Part shown: positions 9,451-18,581 of the stretch, piece by piece
Position numbering within the stretch: the stretch's first letter is position 1
How the letters are laid out: each line of letters starts with the position of its first letter
Assembly: GCF_017983445.1 (NCBI RefSeq)
Contig: NZ_JAGOBJ010000006.1
Location: 117,485-181,484 of the forward strand
Source: Halomonas sp.
GTDB lineage: Bacteria > Pseudomonadota > Gammaproteobacteria > Pseudomonadales > Halomonadaceae
Length of the DNA: 64,000 nucleotides
Reading direction: 5' to 3'
Notes under the pieces: model-generated
The model's database searches: none
What the model saw: only the letters and a program-made list of their open reading frames with translations
Told to the model about the DNA's origin: nothing
Position numbers and translations under genes: made by a program

Positions 9451-9837
9451 CTAGGCAAGCCAGGAAAGCGGACTGTGTTGAATGGCCGCCCCTACCATAT
9501 AGGCAAAGACAGCCACGGCTAGGGCAGCGGCCAAAGCACGTACTCTGGGCGTTGGCCCACACTTGATGGCGATGGTACCAATACCGATATAAACCAACAG
9601 CGCCAGCAACTTGGCACCCAGCCATGGAAGCTGCCAGGGCCATACGGAAAGCAGCAGCATCAAGGTCACCCCGAGCCCTAGCAGGGCCGTATCAATGATA
9701 TGCGGCAACACCTTGACCCAGCGGGCATTGAGCCGCGGGCTTTCACGCACGGACCACCAGGCGCGCAACATGAAAAACGTGATGCTTAACGCGGCAGCAC
9801 TCATGTGCAAATGCTTGATCAGGAAGTAGTGCTCCAT
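9451..9837 (-). CDS. SirB-family small membrane protein
   Basis: The 128-residue product has four hydrophobic helices and the start HYFLIKHLHMSAAALSITFFMLRAWW, characteristic of the SirB2/SirB family (named from Salmonella invasion regulation, molecular role unclear). The block KVLPHIIDTALLGLGVTLML is also typical. It lies 11 bp after the stop of the upstream gene at 9849-10241 and probably shares a transcript with it and the membrane protein at 10292-10861. Confidence 0.85.
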   Translation of the reverse strand: MEHYFLIKHLHMSAAALSITFFMLRAWWSVRESPRLNARWVKVLPHIIDTALLGLGVTLMLLLSVWPWQLPWLGAKLLALLVYIGIGTIAIKCGPTPRVRALAAALAVAVFAYMVGAAIQHSPLSWLA

Positions 9838-9848
9838 GTCAGCGCCCT

Positions 9849-10241
9849 CTAGCCCACATTGACCGTATTACCCTGCGGATCGAAAACCAGAAAAGAAGCT
9901 ATATTTCCCGTTTGCAGAGACGCCATGATGCGCTGAAGCTGGCGCTCTACCTCAGCATCATCGTTCGGGTCGTCCATGGCCACCGCCACCATTAGATCCC
10001 ACGGCATGTCAGTGCGCCGCGACTCCTCGACCAAGTCCATCATGCTGCTCAACTCCTCGGTCGATTTGTCCACACAGATCACCGGCACCAGCACACCGCC
10101 CTCACCTTGCTCAAAGCGTTGGCGCTGTTCGTCATCGGGGAAATCAGGCAGTTCTGCACGTACAAATACAAACAGCAGCCGCTGGGGCTTAGGCTGCCTG
10201 CGAGCTTCCTGAAGTAAATCGGCAAACGTTGCGATTGTCAT
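9849..10241 (-). CDS. Conserved hypothetical protein (often mislabelled ribonucleotide reductase subunit alpha)
   Basis: A soluble 130-residue acidic protein beginning MTIATFADLLQEARRQPKPQ and containing LLFVFVRAELPD and GGVLVPVICVDKS. I recall a family of small proteobacterial proteins with this pattern annotated as ribonucleotide reductase subunit alpha, but nothing in it resembles a real NrdA (no radical-site cysteines, far too short). No catalytic motif can be identified. It sits in a short minus-strand operon with a SirB-family protein and a polytopic membrane protein. Confidence 0.75.
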   Translation of the reverse strand: MTIATFADLLQEARRQPKPQRLLFVFVRAELPDFPDDEQRQRFEQGEGGVLVPVICVDKSTEELSSMMDLVEESRRTDMPWDLMVAVAMDDPNDDAEVERQLQRIMASLQTGNIASFLVFDPQGNTVNVG

Positions 10242-10291
10242 GAAACGGGCCTTATCGTTAATAAATTATGTTCGTGGTCCGGCAGGTGGCA

Positions 10292-10861
10292 TTACTCAGG
10301 CGACTCGACGAAAAGCCATAGCAGTAGCATTATCATCAACAGTGGAATCAACAGGCTAAGTGGTGCGACTCGCCAACCGTAAGCCTCAACGACTAAAGGC
10401 ACCATCTGCAAGGAAAACCCTATACCCGCCACCAATGCCAAACACAGGCCTATGCATAAGCGAATTGTACGGCCAGGCATCCAGCCCTCGGCATGAGCAA
10501 CACCAGTCGCGATTACTGCGCCGCCTAGGCCGAGGCTTGCCCCCACCAGCAGAAATTGCCATGGCTGGCCAGCAACGCCAAACCCGCCCAACGCCAGCGC
10601 TAGGCCAATTAATAGCCATTGCATCAAGCGGCAGGTGTCGCCTCGCCGGGCAATGCGCCACGCAGGCCACGCCAACAGCATTGCGCTAATCAAGGGCACC
10701 CCGACATAGGCTGACTGTATGGCGAGCAGGGCATAGAGCGTCCAGATAGCCACCGCCAAGGCGCTTGCCAGCGGCATGATCAACATGGCAACCAGTAGCT
10801 GGTAGCCATTTAGCGACTCGGTTGATGTCTCAGGCGAGGGAGGCGGCACGGATGAAGGCAT
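10292..10861 (-). CDS. Polytopic membrane protein of unknown function
   Basis: The 189-residue product has a short Pro/Ser-rich N-terminus followed by about six hydrophobic helices. The segment GWRVAPLSLLIPLLMIMLLLWLF at the C-terminus resembles the end of the first half of an MFS transporter, so it could be a six-helix half-MFS-like protein, but I see no MFS signature loop and do not assign a substrate. It is transcribed away from narX and is followed at 50 bp by the 130-residue conserved hypothetical gene. Confidence 0.6.
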   Translation of the reverse strand: MPSSVPPPSPETSTESLNGYQLLVAMLIMPLASALAVAIWTLYALLAIQSAYVGVPLISAMLLAWPAWRIARRGDTCRLMQWLLIGLALALGGFGVAGQPWQFLLVGASLGLGGAVIATGVAHAEGWMPGRTIRLCIGLCLALVAGIGFSLQMVPLVVEAYGWRVAPLSLLIPLLMIMLLLWLFVESPE

Positions 10862-10957
10862 AGCGTTTCCCGGCTAGGGTATGAAGACATCAACAGACGT
10901 GTAAGAATTGTCTGTAAATATGGTATGCAGGTCAAAAAGCATCGGAGGTAGTTAGGC

Positions 10958-10973
10958 TATCTCTTAAGGAATA
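10958..10973. promoter_or_regulatory. Probable NarL site upstream of narX
   Basis: TATCTCT, 2-bp spacer, AGGAATA: a 7-2-7 inverted repeat matching the NarL/NarP consensus (TACYYMT / AKRRGTA) in 6 of 7 positions on each side, with symmetric mismatches. It lies about 70 bp before the narX ATG and suggests autoregulation of narXL. A second dyad, CTCGCAT/ATGCGAG, follows at about 10977-10995. Confidence 0.5.
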
Positions 10974-11040
10974 GCCCTCGCATCACCATGCGAGCAGTGA
11001 CACTCTCCTCCACTTTTTATTACGTGCTATCGGAACCACC

Positions 11041-12942
11041 ATGAAATTACTTCAACGTTCCCTGGTTGCTCGCATTATAGCGTCGCTGCTGGCCATTAGT
11101 GGCATGGCCTTTATCAGCATCACGCTAACCATGGCGATGTCCAGCGGCACCCGCGGCGACGCGGCTGCCATCAACGTTGCAGGTTCCTTACGCATGAACG
11201 CGCATCAGATCATGGGGGAATTACAGCGCGTGGAATATGCACCTGAAACGGCAAGCGAGTCACGCTTCAAAGCATTGATGACACGCTTTGATCAACGTCT
11301 GCAGAGTGCCACTTTGCAACAAAACGTTCGCAGCGGTGATCGTCACACCCAACTGGAGAACATCCAGGCTTACTGGCAACGCATGCTCCGCCCCCGCCTG
11401 AACGAGGCGGCGTCTGGTGGTGAAATCGATCTGGATGCATTGCAAGTCATGATCACCACCGTGGTCAGCGATATCGATACCCTGGTGATGCACCTTGAGC
11501 ACAGTACAGAAGCGAAAGTGCGCCTGCTGGGCATGATGCAGATACTTTTCCTAGCACTAATCGCCATCGTGGTGTTGATCGCCCTTTACGATGTTCGCCA
11601 CAACCTGGTGGTGCCTTTACGCCAGCTCATGGTGCTGGCCCGCGAGGCCGCCCAGCGTAATTTTGGCTATCGTTCGCGGCTACGCGGCAGCGACGAGCTG
11701 GCCCTTTTGGGCCACACCTTCAACAAGATGTCGGCCGAGCTTTCGTCAAGCTACGCGGCCCTTGAAGAAAAAGTATCCCGTAAAGAGCAGGAGCTTGAAC
11801 GCAGCAACCAGGCACTGCGCGTAATGCACGATGCCAGCCGCTCACTGTATGGCGGTGGTAATGATCTCTGTTCCAGCGCCGCCCCCATGTTGCGCGAGCT
11901 GGAAACACTGCTGGACATCGGGCCCATACGGCTTTCGCTGAATGACCCGTTCGACCAGCGGGAAATGCCGGTGCTGGAAACCCACTCGCACACCCGGCCG
12001 GAGTATTGCCGAGATCAGGAGTGCAACGCCTGTCTGATCGACCCACGCCCTTTGGATATGGTGGCCTCGGACCAGGCACAATGCCTGCTGCTCCCCATCA
12101 GCGTAGGCGATACGCTGCTAGGCACAATTGAATTGTGGTATCCCCAGGACAGGCTCAACAACAGCACCCGCCGCCTGCTCACCATGCTCGCCGACCAGTT
12201 GGCAACGGCGGTATATCTTCAGCGGCGCATTGAAGAACAACAGCAGGTGACCCTGATCAATGAACGCACCATTATTGCGCGCGAGCTACATGATTCTCTG
12301 GCACAATCGCTCTCCTATCTCAAGATGCAGGTTGCCCGGCTAGAACGCATGCAGCAGAAAGCAGCCCCTCAGGAAGCCCAAACCGCCGTCTTTGATGAGT
12401 TGCGCAACGGCCTTAACAGCGCCTACCGTCAATTACGCGAACTGCTTACCACCTTTCGGCTGAAACTCGATGGCCCGGGCCTGCAGTTTGCCCTGCGCCA
12501 GACCGTTGACGAGTTTACCCATCGCATAGGTGCGAACGTCGAGCTTGATTACGATGTGCCGCCTTATCTGCTTAATCCCAACGAAGAGATTCATGTTCTC
12601 CAGATCATTCGCGAGGCGCTGGCCAATACCCATAAACATGCGCAAGCCCACTGGGCGGCCGTCACGGTGCGCTTCACCAATGCTCAGATGCTGATTCGCA
12701 TCGAGGATGACGGCATCGGACTGAAAGACGACAGCTCGCCACCGATGCACTATGGGCTGGTCATCATACGTGACCGGGCCACTACCCTGAACGGGGAACT
12801 GAGCATCACCAACCGCTCCACCGGCGGTGCCTGTGTTGAACTTGTGTTTACGCCGCTAACCGCTCGCCTGATCCAGCAGCAGCCCGCATCGACTGCCAAC
12901 CACGCTCATACCGACACTCATTTAGGTACAAGGACCTCTTGA
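11041..12942 (+). CDS. narX: Nitrate/nitrite sensor histidine kinase
   Basis: NarX senses periplasmic nitrate/nitrite and phosphorylates NarL. The 633 residues have TM1 (about 12-34), a periplasmic four-helix sensor with the P-box-like [20 protein letters not shown] (residues 41-60), TM2 (about 160-184), HAMP (to about 237), a central GAF-like region with a Cys cluster (CRDQECNAC, near residue 322), HisKA_3 with phosphoacceptor His417 in [18 protein letters not shown], and a GHKL ATPase domain with [10 protein letters not shown]. Its stop overlaps the narL start (ATGA), so the two are co-translated. Confidence 0.94.
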   Translation: MKLLQRSLVARIIASLLAISGMAFISITLTMAMSSGTRGDAAAINVAGSLRMNAHQIMGELQRVEYAPETASESRFKALMTRFDQRLQSATLQQNVRSGDRHTQLENIQAYWQRMLRPRLNEAASGGEIDLDALQVMITTVVSDIDTLVMHLEHSTEAKVRLLGMMQILFLALIAIVVLIALYDVRHNLVVPLRQLMVLAREAAQRNFGYRSRLRGSDELALLGHTFNKMSAELSSSYAALEEKVSRKEQELERSNQALRVMHDASRSLYGGGNDLCSSAAPMLRELETLLDIGPIRLSLNDPFDQREMPVLETHSHTRPEYCRDQECNACLIDPRPLDMVASDQAQCLLLPISVGDTLLGTIELWYPQDRLNNSTRRLLTMLADQLATAVYLQRRIEEQQQVTLINERTIIARELHDSLAQSLSYLKMQVARLERMQQKAAPQEAQTAVFDELRNGLNSAYRQLRELLTTFRLKLDGPGLQFALRQTVDEFTHRIGANVELDYDVPPYLLNPNEEIHVLQIIREALANTHKHAQAHWAAVTVRFTNAQMLIRIEDDGIGLKDDSSPPMHYGLVIIRDRATTLNGELSITNRSTGGACVELVFTPLTARLIQQQPASTANHAHTDTHLGTRTS

Positions 12943-13610
12943 TGACACTGTTAACCGCCAATGACACACCTGCCAGCCTGCTGATCATTGATGACCATCC
13001 GCTATTGCGTCGCGGCGTGGCCCAACTGCTTGAGCTTGAAGACGACCTGGCACTGATTGGCGAAACGGGCAATCCCGAGGAAGGCATTGCGCTGGCCCTC
13101 GAGCTTGAGCCTGACCTGGTACTGCTTGACCTGAACATGCCGGACGTTAACGGACTGGAAGCCTTGCGCCGCCTACGCGAGTCGAACTACAGCGGCCGCG
13201 TGGTGATGTTCACCGTCTCGGACCATGAAGACGATGTGGTGGCCGCCCTGCGCACCGGTGCCGACGGTTATCTTTTAAAAGACATGGAGCCCGAAGACAT
13301 GGTGCGCCAGCTGCGCCAGGCAGCGCTCGGCCGTATGGTCATCAGCGAAAGTCTGACCGCCCTGCTGGCCGAAGCCTTGCGCAGTCAGCGTAGCGCGCCG
13401 CCCACTCCCGACATTCATAGCCTGACGCAACGTGAGCGCGAGATACTCAAGCAGCTGGCCGGCGGCCTCTCCAATAAACTCATCGCCCGCAAGCTAGATA
13501 TCACCGAAGGCACCGTCAAGGTACACGTCAAACACCTGCTCAAGAAGCTCAACCTGCGCTCGCGCGTGGAAGCCGCAGTATGGGCCGTCCAGGAAGGCTT
13601 TGATCACTAG
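12939..13610 (+). CDS. narL: NarL-family nitrate/nitrite response regulator
   Basis: A 223-residue two-domain regulator: receiver (residues 14-130) with Asp64 in [13 protein letters not shown] as the phosphoacceptor and Lys in [11 protein letters not shown], and a LuxR/NarL HTH (residues 155-218; [25 protein letters not shown] is the recognition region, read here as two adjoining blocks). It overlaps narX by 4 bp. The probable NarL sites upstream of narX and narK, and weaker ones at narG, are its likely targets. Confidence 0.94.
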   Translation: MMTLLTANDTPASLLIIDDHPLLRRGVAQLLELEDDLALIGETGNPEEGIALALELEPDLVLLDLNMPDVNGLEALRRLRESNYSGRVVMFTVSDHEDDVVAALRTGADGYLLKDMEPEDMVRQLRQAALGRMVISESLTALLAEALRSQRSAPPTPDIHSLTQREREILKQLAGGLSNKLIARKLDITEGTVKVHVKHLLKKLNLRSRVEAAVWAVQEGFDH

Positions 13611-13720
13611 GCTATGTGTGGTTACCTCTAAAGACTTTCAGGGTACTTTTACACTGAAGCTTCCTACCCCCCGCCAGTTCTTTTACCTTTAAAAACAGCT
13701 ATCTCACATCAAAAAGCGAT

Positions 13721-13736
13721 TACCTCTCAAGGGGTA
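13721..13736. promoter_or_regulatory. Perfect NarL 7-2-7 binding site upstream of narK
   Basis: TACCTCT, CA, AGGGGTA matches the NarL/NarP inverted heptamer consensus TACYYMT-N2-AKRRGTA at every position. It is centred about 119 bp upstream of the narK ATG. Another perfect heptamer, TACCTCT, occurs at 13623-13629, just after the narL stop. Nitrate-dependent induction of narK by the adjacent NarXL pair is the natural reading. Confidence 0.8.
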
Positions 13737-13846
13737 TGTCGCTGATTTTCAGGCGCTTTCAGCCGGTTTCTCAATACCCTTTCCCGGCGTATCTTGCTTT
13801 TTAACTGCTACCCGCAGAAAGGTTTTGACGCTAAAGGGAAACCGCC

Positions 13847-15442
13847 ATGAGCAAGAAAAACGCTGATATAGAAACGTGGGATATCGAAGACGAGCAGTTC
13901 TGGGAGCAGACCGGCAAACGTGTCGCCAACCGCAACCTGTGGATCTCCATACCCAGCCTGCTAATAGGCTTTGCCGTATGGATGATGTGGGGCATGATCA
14001 CCACGCAGATGCAGAACCTGGGCTTTGCGTTCACCACCGACCAGCTGTTTACTCTGACCGCCATGGCGGGCTTGGCCGGAGCCACGCTGCGTATCCCCGC
14101 TTCGTTCATGCTGCGCCTGGCCGGCGGGCGCAACACCATTTTCCTGACCACTACGCTTCTGATCATTCCTGCTACCGGCACCGGTATTGCGCTGATGAAC
14201 CCCGGCACGCCGTTCTGGGTATTCCAGGCGCTGGCCCTGCTTTCCGGCATCGGCGGAGGTAACTTCGCCTGCTCAATGAGCAACATTTCAAGCTTCTATC
14301 CCAAGAGCCAGCAGGGGTATGCGCTGGGCATGAACGCGGGGCTTGGCAATTTCGGCGTCACGACCATGCAGATTCTGGTGCCACTGGTCATGACCATCGG
14401 TATTTTCGGCGCAATTGCCGGTTCTCCCATGGAGCTACAAAGCGCTAGCGGCACCCTGATTGGCCGTATCGAGGCGGGTACCGATACCTGGATTCAGAAT
14501 GCCGGCTTCATCTGGCTGGTGTTCTTGATTCCGCTCTCCTTCGCCAGCTGGTTTGGCATGAACAACCTGCGCACCATCTCCCCCAACCCCGGCACTCCGC
14601 TTCAGGCATGCGGCAAGATTATGGGGCTCTATGGCGTGGGGATCATTGCGACGGTTATTGGCCTGGCCGCGCTGAGCTGGCTCAGCATGTGGATCGCTCT
14701 ACCGCTGACCATCGTGGTGACGCTAGTGATGCTGCGCCTGCTGCCTGGCGAAGATATAAAACCCAATATTCAAAAGCAGTTCGCGATTTTCCGCGATAAA
14801 CACACCTGGGCGATGACCCTGCTTTATATCCTTACCTTTGGCTCCTTCATCGGTTTCTCCGCAGCACTACCGCTCTCCATCACCATCATTTTCGGCAACA
14901 TGATGGACATTACCGCTGACGGAACCGTGACCCGCATTATCAACCCGGATGCCCCCAGCGCCTTGACCTGGTCCTGGATCGGCCCGTTTGTGGGTGCATT
15001 GGTTCGCCCTATCGGGGGCTGGATTGCCGACAAACTTGGCGGATCGTTGGTGACCCAGTTGGTGACCGCCGTGATGATCGTGGCGTCCGTAGCCGCCGGG
15101 TACGTGATGATGCTGGCCTACAACGCAACGGACCCCAATCAGTATTTCTGGATGTTCATGCTGCTGTTTATCGTGCTGTTCACGGCAAGCGGTATCGGCA
15201 ACGGTTCTACCTTTCGCAGTATCGGCTTCATTTTCGATGCCCAGAGCAAAGGGCCGGTGCTCGGCTGGACGGCGGCGGTGGCCGGTTACGGCTCGTTTAT
15301 CGCGCCGGTGATGATAGGCGATCAGATCAAGGCGGGTACGCCTGAAGTGGCCATGTACGGGTTCGCCGTTTTCTATGCTATCTGCCTGGTCATCAACTGG
15401 TGGTTCTATCTGCGCAAGAGCGCTTACGTGAAGAATCCCTGA
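13847..15442 (+). CDS. narK: Nitrate/nitrite transporter, NNP family of MFS
   Basis: A 12-helix transporter of 531 residues that imports nitrate and/or exports nitrite for the cytoplasm-facing NarGHI. The NNP signature appears as GGGNFACSMSNISSFYPKSQ with GYALGMNAGLGNFGV, and GPFVGALVRPIGGWIADKLGG marks the second half. The N-terminus carries an extra ~30 hydrophilic residues, and loop insertions make it longer than the ~430-470 residues of Pseudomonas NarK1/NarK2. It is preceded by a perfect NarL site and followed by a GC-rich hairpin (GCCCGG/CCGGGC, 15461-15481). A decayed second transporter lies immediately downstream. Confidence 0.93.
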   Translation: MSKKNADIETWDIEDEQFWEQTGKRVANRNLWISIPSLLIGFAVWMMWGMITTQMQNLGFAFTTDQLFTLTAMAGLAGATLRIPASFMLRLAGGRNTIFLTTTLLIIPATGTGIALMNPGTPFWVFQALALLSGIGGGNFACSMSNISSFYPKSQQGYALGMNAGLGNFGVTTMQILVPLVMTIGIFGAIAGSPMELQSASGTLIGRIEAGTDTWIQNAGFIWLVFLIPLSFASWFGMNNLRTISPNPGTPLQACGKIMGLYGVGIIATVIGLAALSWLSMWIALPLTIVVTLVMLRLLPGEDIKPNIQKQFAIFRDKHTWAMTLLYILTFGSFIGFSAALPLSITIIFGNMMDITADGTVTRIINPDAPSALTWSWIGPFVGALVRPIGGWIADKLGGSLVTQLVTAVMIVASVAAGYVMMLAYNATDPNQYFWMFMLLFIVLFTASGIGNGSTFRSIGFIFDAQSKGPVLGWTAAVAGYGSFIAPVMIGDQIKAGTPEVAMYGFAVFYAICLVINWWFYLRKSAYVKNP

Positions 15443-15512
15443 ATACAGCGCATCCTTTTCGCCCGGGGCCAGGCTCCGGGCCTTGCCCCCTACCCCAAGG
15501 CGGGAGGACACC

Positions 15513-16368
15513 ATGAAAATCATGACTGCCTACGACGGCTCGCGCAACGCCAAGCTGGCGCTCGCTCAAGTCGTAAAGACACCGGCTTTGCTGAAGGCTT
15601 ATACGCCGGTTGGGGTAACTTCGGCTCCGCCGTGGCAGCCATGTCGCTACCGGCCATTGCCCTAAGCATGTATGGCGGCCCCGACGGTTGGCGCTGGGCC
15701 ATAACCCAAAGCGCCGTGGTCATGGCGGCTTACGGCGTTTACTACTGGTTTGCGATCACCGACGGCCCCGACGCCCAGGCCCACCGCAAGCCGCGCAAGA
15801 GCGCTGCCATGGAAGTCAGTACCTGGGCGGATATGGTCAAGCTGATTATCTAGACGATCCCACTGGTCGGCGTGCTTGCCATCCTGGTCTGGTGTATCCA
15901 GTACATGGGGCACCTATCGGTCATGGGCGTGGTCGCCGCTTCCCTGGCCATCATTGCTATCATTATTTACTAGGTCATCCAGATTCTGCGGGTCAATCTA
16001 CCCATTTTGCGCAAGGGTGTGCCTGACGATGACAAGTACTCGTTCAACAGCGTGGCTGCGCTCAACAGCACCTACTTTGCCAACTTCGGTGCCGAACTGG
16101 CGGTAGTGTCGATGCTACCTATTTTCTTTGAAGCAACCTGGGGGCTGAATGCGGCAACGGCAATGTAAGCGCGGTGGTCTACCTGACGATTTATACGTTT
16201 GTCACGCCGTCGCAGTTCTTCTACATCATCGCCACGGGCGCGTTTATCAGCTGGTTGATCTGCTTGGTATTGCTCAAGGAGCCAGAAGGCGCTTTTGATG
16301 ACGAGTATTACGTCTCGTCAGTGGATCGAAACATCGAAGCGCAAGCGCTACAGGGTTCAAAAACCTAG
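15513..16368 (+). pseudogene. Chimeric pseudogene: universal-stress-protein start fused to a decayed second nitrate transporter
   Basis: With a good GGGAGG ribosome site, the ATG at 15513 opens MKIMTAYDGSRNAKLALAQ, the N-terminus of a UspA-type protein, which breaks off near codon 23. From about 15584, in another frame, the DNA encodes part of an NNP nitrate transporter (GFAEGLYAGWGNFGSAVAAM). That frame is interrupted by in-frame TAG codons at 15851 and 15971, shifts frame near 16165, and ends ...LIYLVLLKEP-like at 16366 (C-terminal tail VDRNIEAQALQGSKT). The N-terminal third of the transporter is missing. A deletion joining a usp gene to a narK paralogue explains the structure. Confidence 0.85.
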
Positions 16369-16442
16369 AGCCCAAAAACCTAGAGTTTGGGGAATCGAGC
16401 ATCGCGGCTCTGCCCGGCGCCCATTGAACGGGCAGAACGCCT

Positions 16443-16763
16443 TTACACAGGATCAGTAATATCTTCTATCCAAGTCAGGGCGGCAACGGCGGTAGGAAAA
16501 CCGGTAGTCGGAATCGCCAGCATGGCGACCTGCTTGAGCTCCTCGGCACTGATGCCCTCTTTCAGGGCACGACGAACATGGGAGTGAACAGCCCCCTCGG
16601 AGCGCGAACCAATGGCCAGTGAGAGTTTGATTAGGCGCCGGCTACGCTCATCAAGCGGGCCGGCTTCCGCGCAGGCTTTGCCCAGGGAGGCGTAGGCATC
16701 CCATATATCCGGGTACTGGTTGGCAACATTCCCGGCTCCGGAGGGTAAATCGTGCTTGCTCAT
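16443..16763 (-). CDS. Carboxymuconolactone decarboxylase/AhpD-like family protein
   Basis: A 106-residue, helical protein with the CMD-family core LIKLSLAIGSRSEGAVHSHVRRALKEG (blocks read from residues 45-72) and an ALTWIEDI end. The CxxC redox pair of AhpD is absent: the corresponding region reads GAVHSHV, so a peroxidase role like AhpD is unlikely; a CMD-like fold with another or no enzymatic role is more probable. It has its own promoter region and is followed on the same strand by nothing obvious before the narK pseudogene. Confidence 0.8.
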   Translation of the reverse strand: MSKHDLPSGAGNVANQYPDIWDAYASLGKACAEAGPLDERSRRLIKLSLAIGSRSEGAVHSHVRRALKEGISAEELKQVAMLAIPTTGFPTAVAALTWIEDITDPV

Positions 16764-16857
16764 AAGGGTACTACCTTGGTGATAACGTATATGAAATTAC
16801 AGTATAGAAATAAGATGGTTAAATACCATTCGCCCAACGCTAAAGCGAAAACCGGCA

Positions 16858-17274
16858 TTACGCAGGGCTGTTCCATAACGGAAACGGCGCACTTTCCTGC
16901 AAATGGCGCAACTCGGGTTGGTGGGTTTGGGCAATCTGGGTTACGCGTTTTACGCCCTCTTCCAACAGATGCACCTCGATCTGTCGGCGGTCTTCGCGGC
17001 CCCTGCGCCGCTCTACCAACGCTAACTGCTCGCAGCGGTCAATCAACGCCACAACACCGTGGTGCTTCGCCTGAAGGCGCTCGGCAAGCTCACCGATGGT
17101 CGCCCAATCTCTTCTCGGGAACCCTCGCAGATGCAGCAGCAGTTGATACTGCAGAGGCGTCAACTCATAACGGCGGCAGATATCTTCACTATGGCGAAGG
17201 AAACAGCGCAACCGGTAACGAAATTGCGACAACTGTTCAAAGTCGCTTTTATCCAGCGTCGATTCTTGGCTCAT
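16858..17274 (-). CDS. MarR-family transcriptional regulator
   Basis: A 138-residue winged-helix regulator: LTPLQYQLLLHLRGFP (helix 2 region), IGELAERLQAKHHGVVALIDRCEQLALV (recognition helix) and ERRRGREDRRQIEVHLLEEG (beta-wing) are the MarR pattern. I chose ATG 17274 because it follows AAGGGGAAG; an upstream in-frame start at 17331 would add a basic 19-residue extension. It lies between the CMD-family gene and the divergent Yip1-like gene, either of which could be its target. Confidence 0.85.
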   Translation of the reverse strand: MSQESTLDKSDFEQLSQFRYRLRCFLRHSEDICRRYELTPLQYQLLLHLRGFPRRDWATIGELAERLQAKHHGVVALIDRCEQLALVERRRGREDRRQIEVHLLEEGVKRVTQIAQTHQPELRHLQESAPFPLWNSPA

Positions 17275-17415
17275 TCTTCCCCTTTCCTTTGTCACAGGCC
17301 TACGGTTCCTTTCGTGACCATGGGCAGACACTTGATGCGCCGGGCGCTTTCAAACAACAGCATCACAACATGATACAGGCAGCCCGTTTAGTCCAGGCCG
17401 ATGCAGGAGTCTGAA

Positions 17416-17982
17416 ATGAACAAACTTACTTTCTTCAAATTGCCGTTCAGCCACCGTGCCGGCTGGAAAGAGCTGCAAGCATCCTCGCCTTCCATTCCGC
17501 TGCTGGCATGGCTGGTGGTCTTGCCCCTGGCGTTCTTGCCACCCGTCATGCTCTATTATGCAGGCACTCACTATGGCGATGCCTTCATGGTCGGCTTTGC
17601 GAATCGTGAGTGGCGGTTTATCACCACGGTCATCTTTCTGGCTGAGCTTGTCAGCTTTTTCGCTATCGGATGGGTAATACACGCGGTGGTCAATGGTACT
17701 GAAGCGCTATCCATCAGCTATCAAGATGCCTACCTGCTCTCAGCCCTGGCGCCACTGCCGCTGTTCATCTCGTCTCTGGTACTGCTGATACCCAATCTAT
17801 TGGTCAATGTCATTGTCATTCTCTCGGCTCTGGGTATTTCCTGTAGCCTGATTTACCACGGATTACAGGCGCTCTGCACCCACAAGACATTTGATATGGT
17901 TACCATTTCAGTCACCTATACCATTATGGCGGCCTGCGCGTTGGGATGGGGCGTCTTGTTTGCGGTTATCTGGGCTTACTGA
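17416..17982 (+). CDS. Yip1-family-like multi-pass membrane protein, paralogue 2
   Basis: A 188-residue membrane protein nearly collinear with the product of 8805-9371 (motifs GWKELQASSPSIPLLAW, MLYYAGTHYGDAF, ISYQDAYLLSALAPLPL, ISCSLIYHGLQALC, final VIWAY). About five helices. The start is ATG 17416, preceded by AGGAG and giving exactly the length of the paralogue; an ATG at 17401 is in frame but lacks a ribosome site at the right distance. Function unknown. The two copies bracket the nar regulatory and transport genes. Confidence 0.77.
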   Translation: MNKLTFFKLPFSHRAGWKELQASSPSIPLLAWLVVLPLAFLPPVMLYYAGTHYGDAFMVGFANREWRFITTVIFLAELVSFFAIGWVIHAVVNGTEALSISYQDAYLLSALAPLPLFISSLVLLIPNLLVNVIVILSALGISCSLIYHGLQALCTHKTFDMVTISVTYTIMAACALGWGVLFAVIWAY

Positions 17983-18092
17983 CGTTGAGCGTTTGCTCAT
18001 ATGCCCAATGCTGGCTAGGCTGACAACAGCCCTTCTTGATGGTTAAACATCATGATGGGAATTGGAAGCCCGTTCATAAGGAGAGTGAAATC

Positions 18093-18581
18093 ATGTCCAG
18101 CCCGGAACATAAGCAGAAGATCTGGAAGATGATCAAGGATATCAAGGTAGGCATGCTGGTCACCCTGGACCACAATACACCACGCGCGCGGCCCATGCAC
18201 CTGGTGCAGGAAGAGTACGACGGCACGCTGTGGTTCTACACCCGTCGCAGCGCCGAAAAGGTCTTTGAAACCGAAAGCGATCATGATGTTTGCCTGAGTT
18301 TCTCCGACCAGGAAGACGGCGTGTATGTCTCACTTTCCGGCAAGGCCAACCTGAACGATAACCACGAGCTGATTCACAAGTACTGGAACCCCTTCGTCGC
18401 CGCCTGGTTCCCGGAAGGTAAGGACGATCCGGACGTTACGCTTCTGGAAATCAAGGTCGAGATGGGCGAGCACTGGAAATCCAAAGAGAGCAAGACCTAC
18501 CAGCTTTACGAGATTGCCAAGGCCAACCTCAAGAAAGATGCCACGCCGGATCTTGGCGAAAATGAAAAATTCGGTAGCTAA
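18093..18581 (+). CDS. Pyridoxamine 5'-phosphate oxidase-fold general stress protein
   Basis: A 162-residue protein of the flavin-binding split-barrel (PNPOx-like, general stress protein 26) family: IWKMIKDIKVGMLVTLDH, RARPMHLVQEEYDGTLWFYT and VYVSLSGKANLNDN are the typical blocks, and the C-terminal YQLYEIAKANLKKD helix is conserved. The family binds FMN or F420, but the physiological reaction is usually unknown. The start at 18093 follows AAGGAGA. A hairpin just past the stop (18591-18616) may end its transcript. Confidence 0.85.
   Translation: MSSPEHKQKIWKMIKDIKVGMLVTLDHNTPRARPMHLVQEEYDGTLWFYTRRSAEKVFETESDHDVCLSFSDQEDGVYVSLSGKANLNDNHELIHKYWNPFVAAWFPEGKDDPDVTLLEIKVEMGEHWKSKESKTYQLYEIAKANLKKDATPDLGENEKFGS

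Noticed and set aside
9849-10241. Ribonucleotide reductase subunit
   Set aside because: The name circulates for this small family, but length and residues do not support it.
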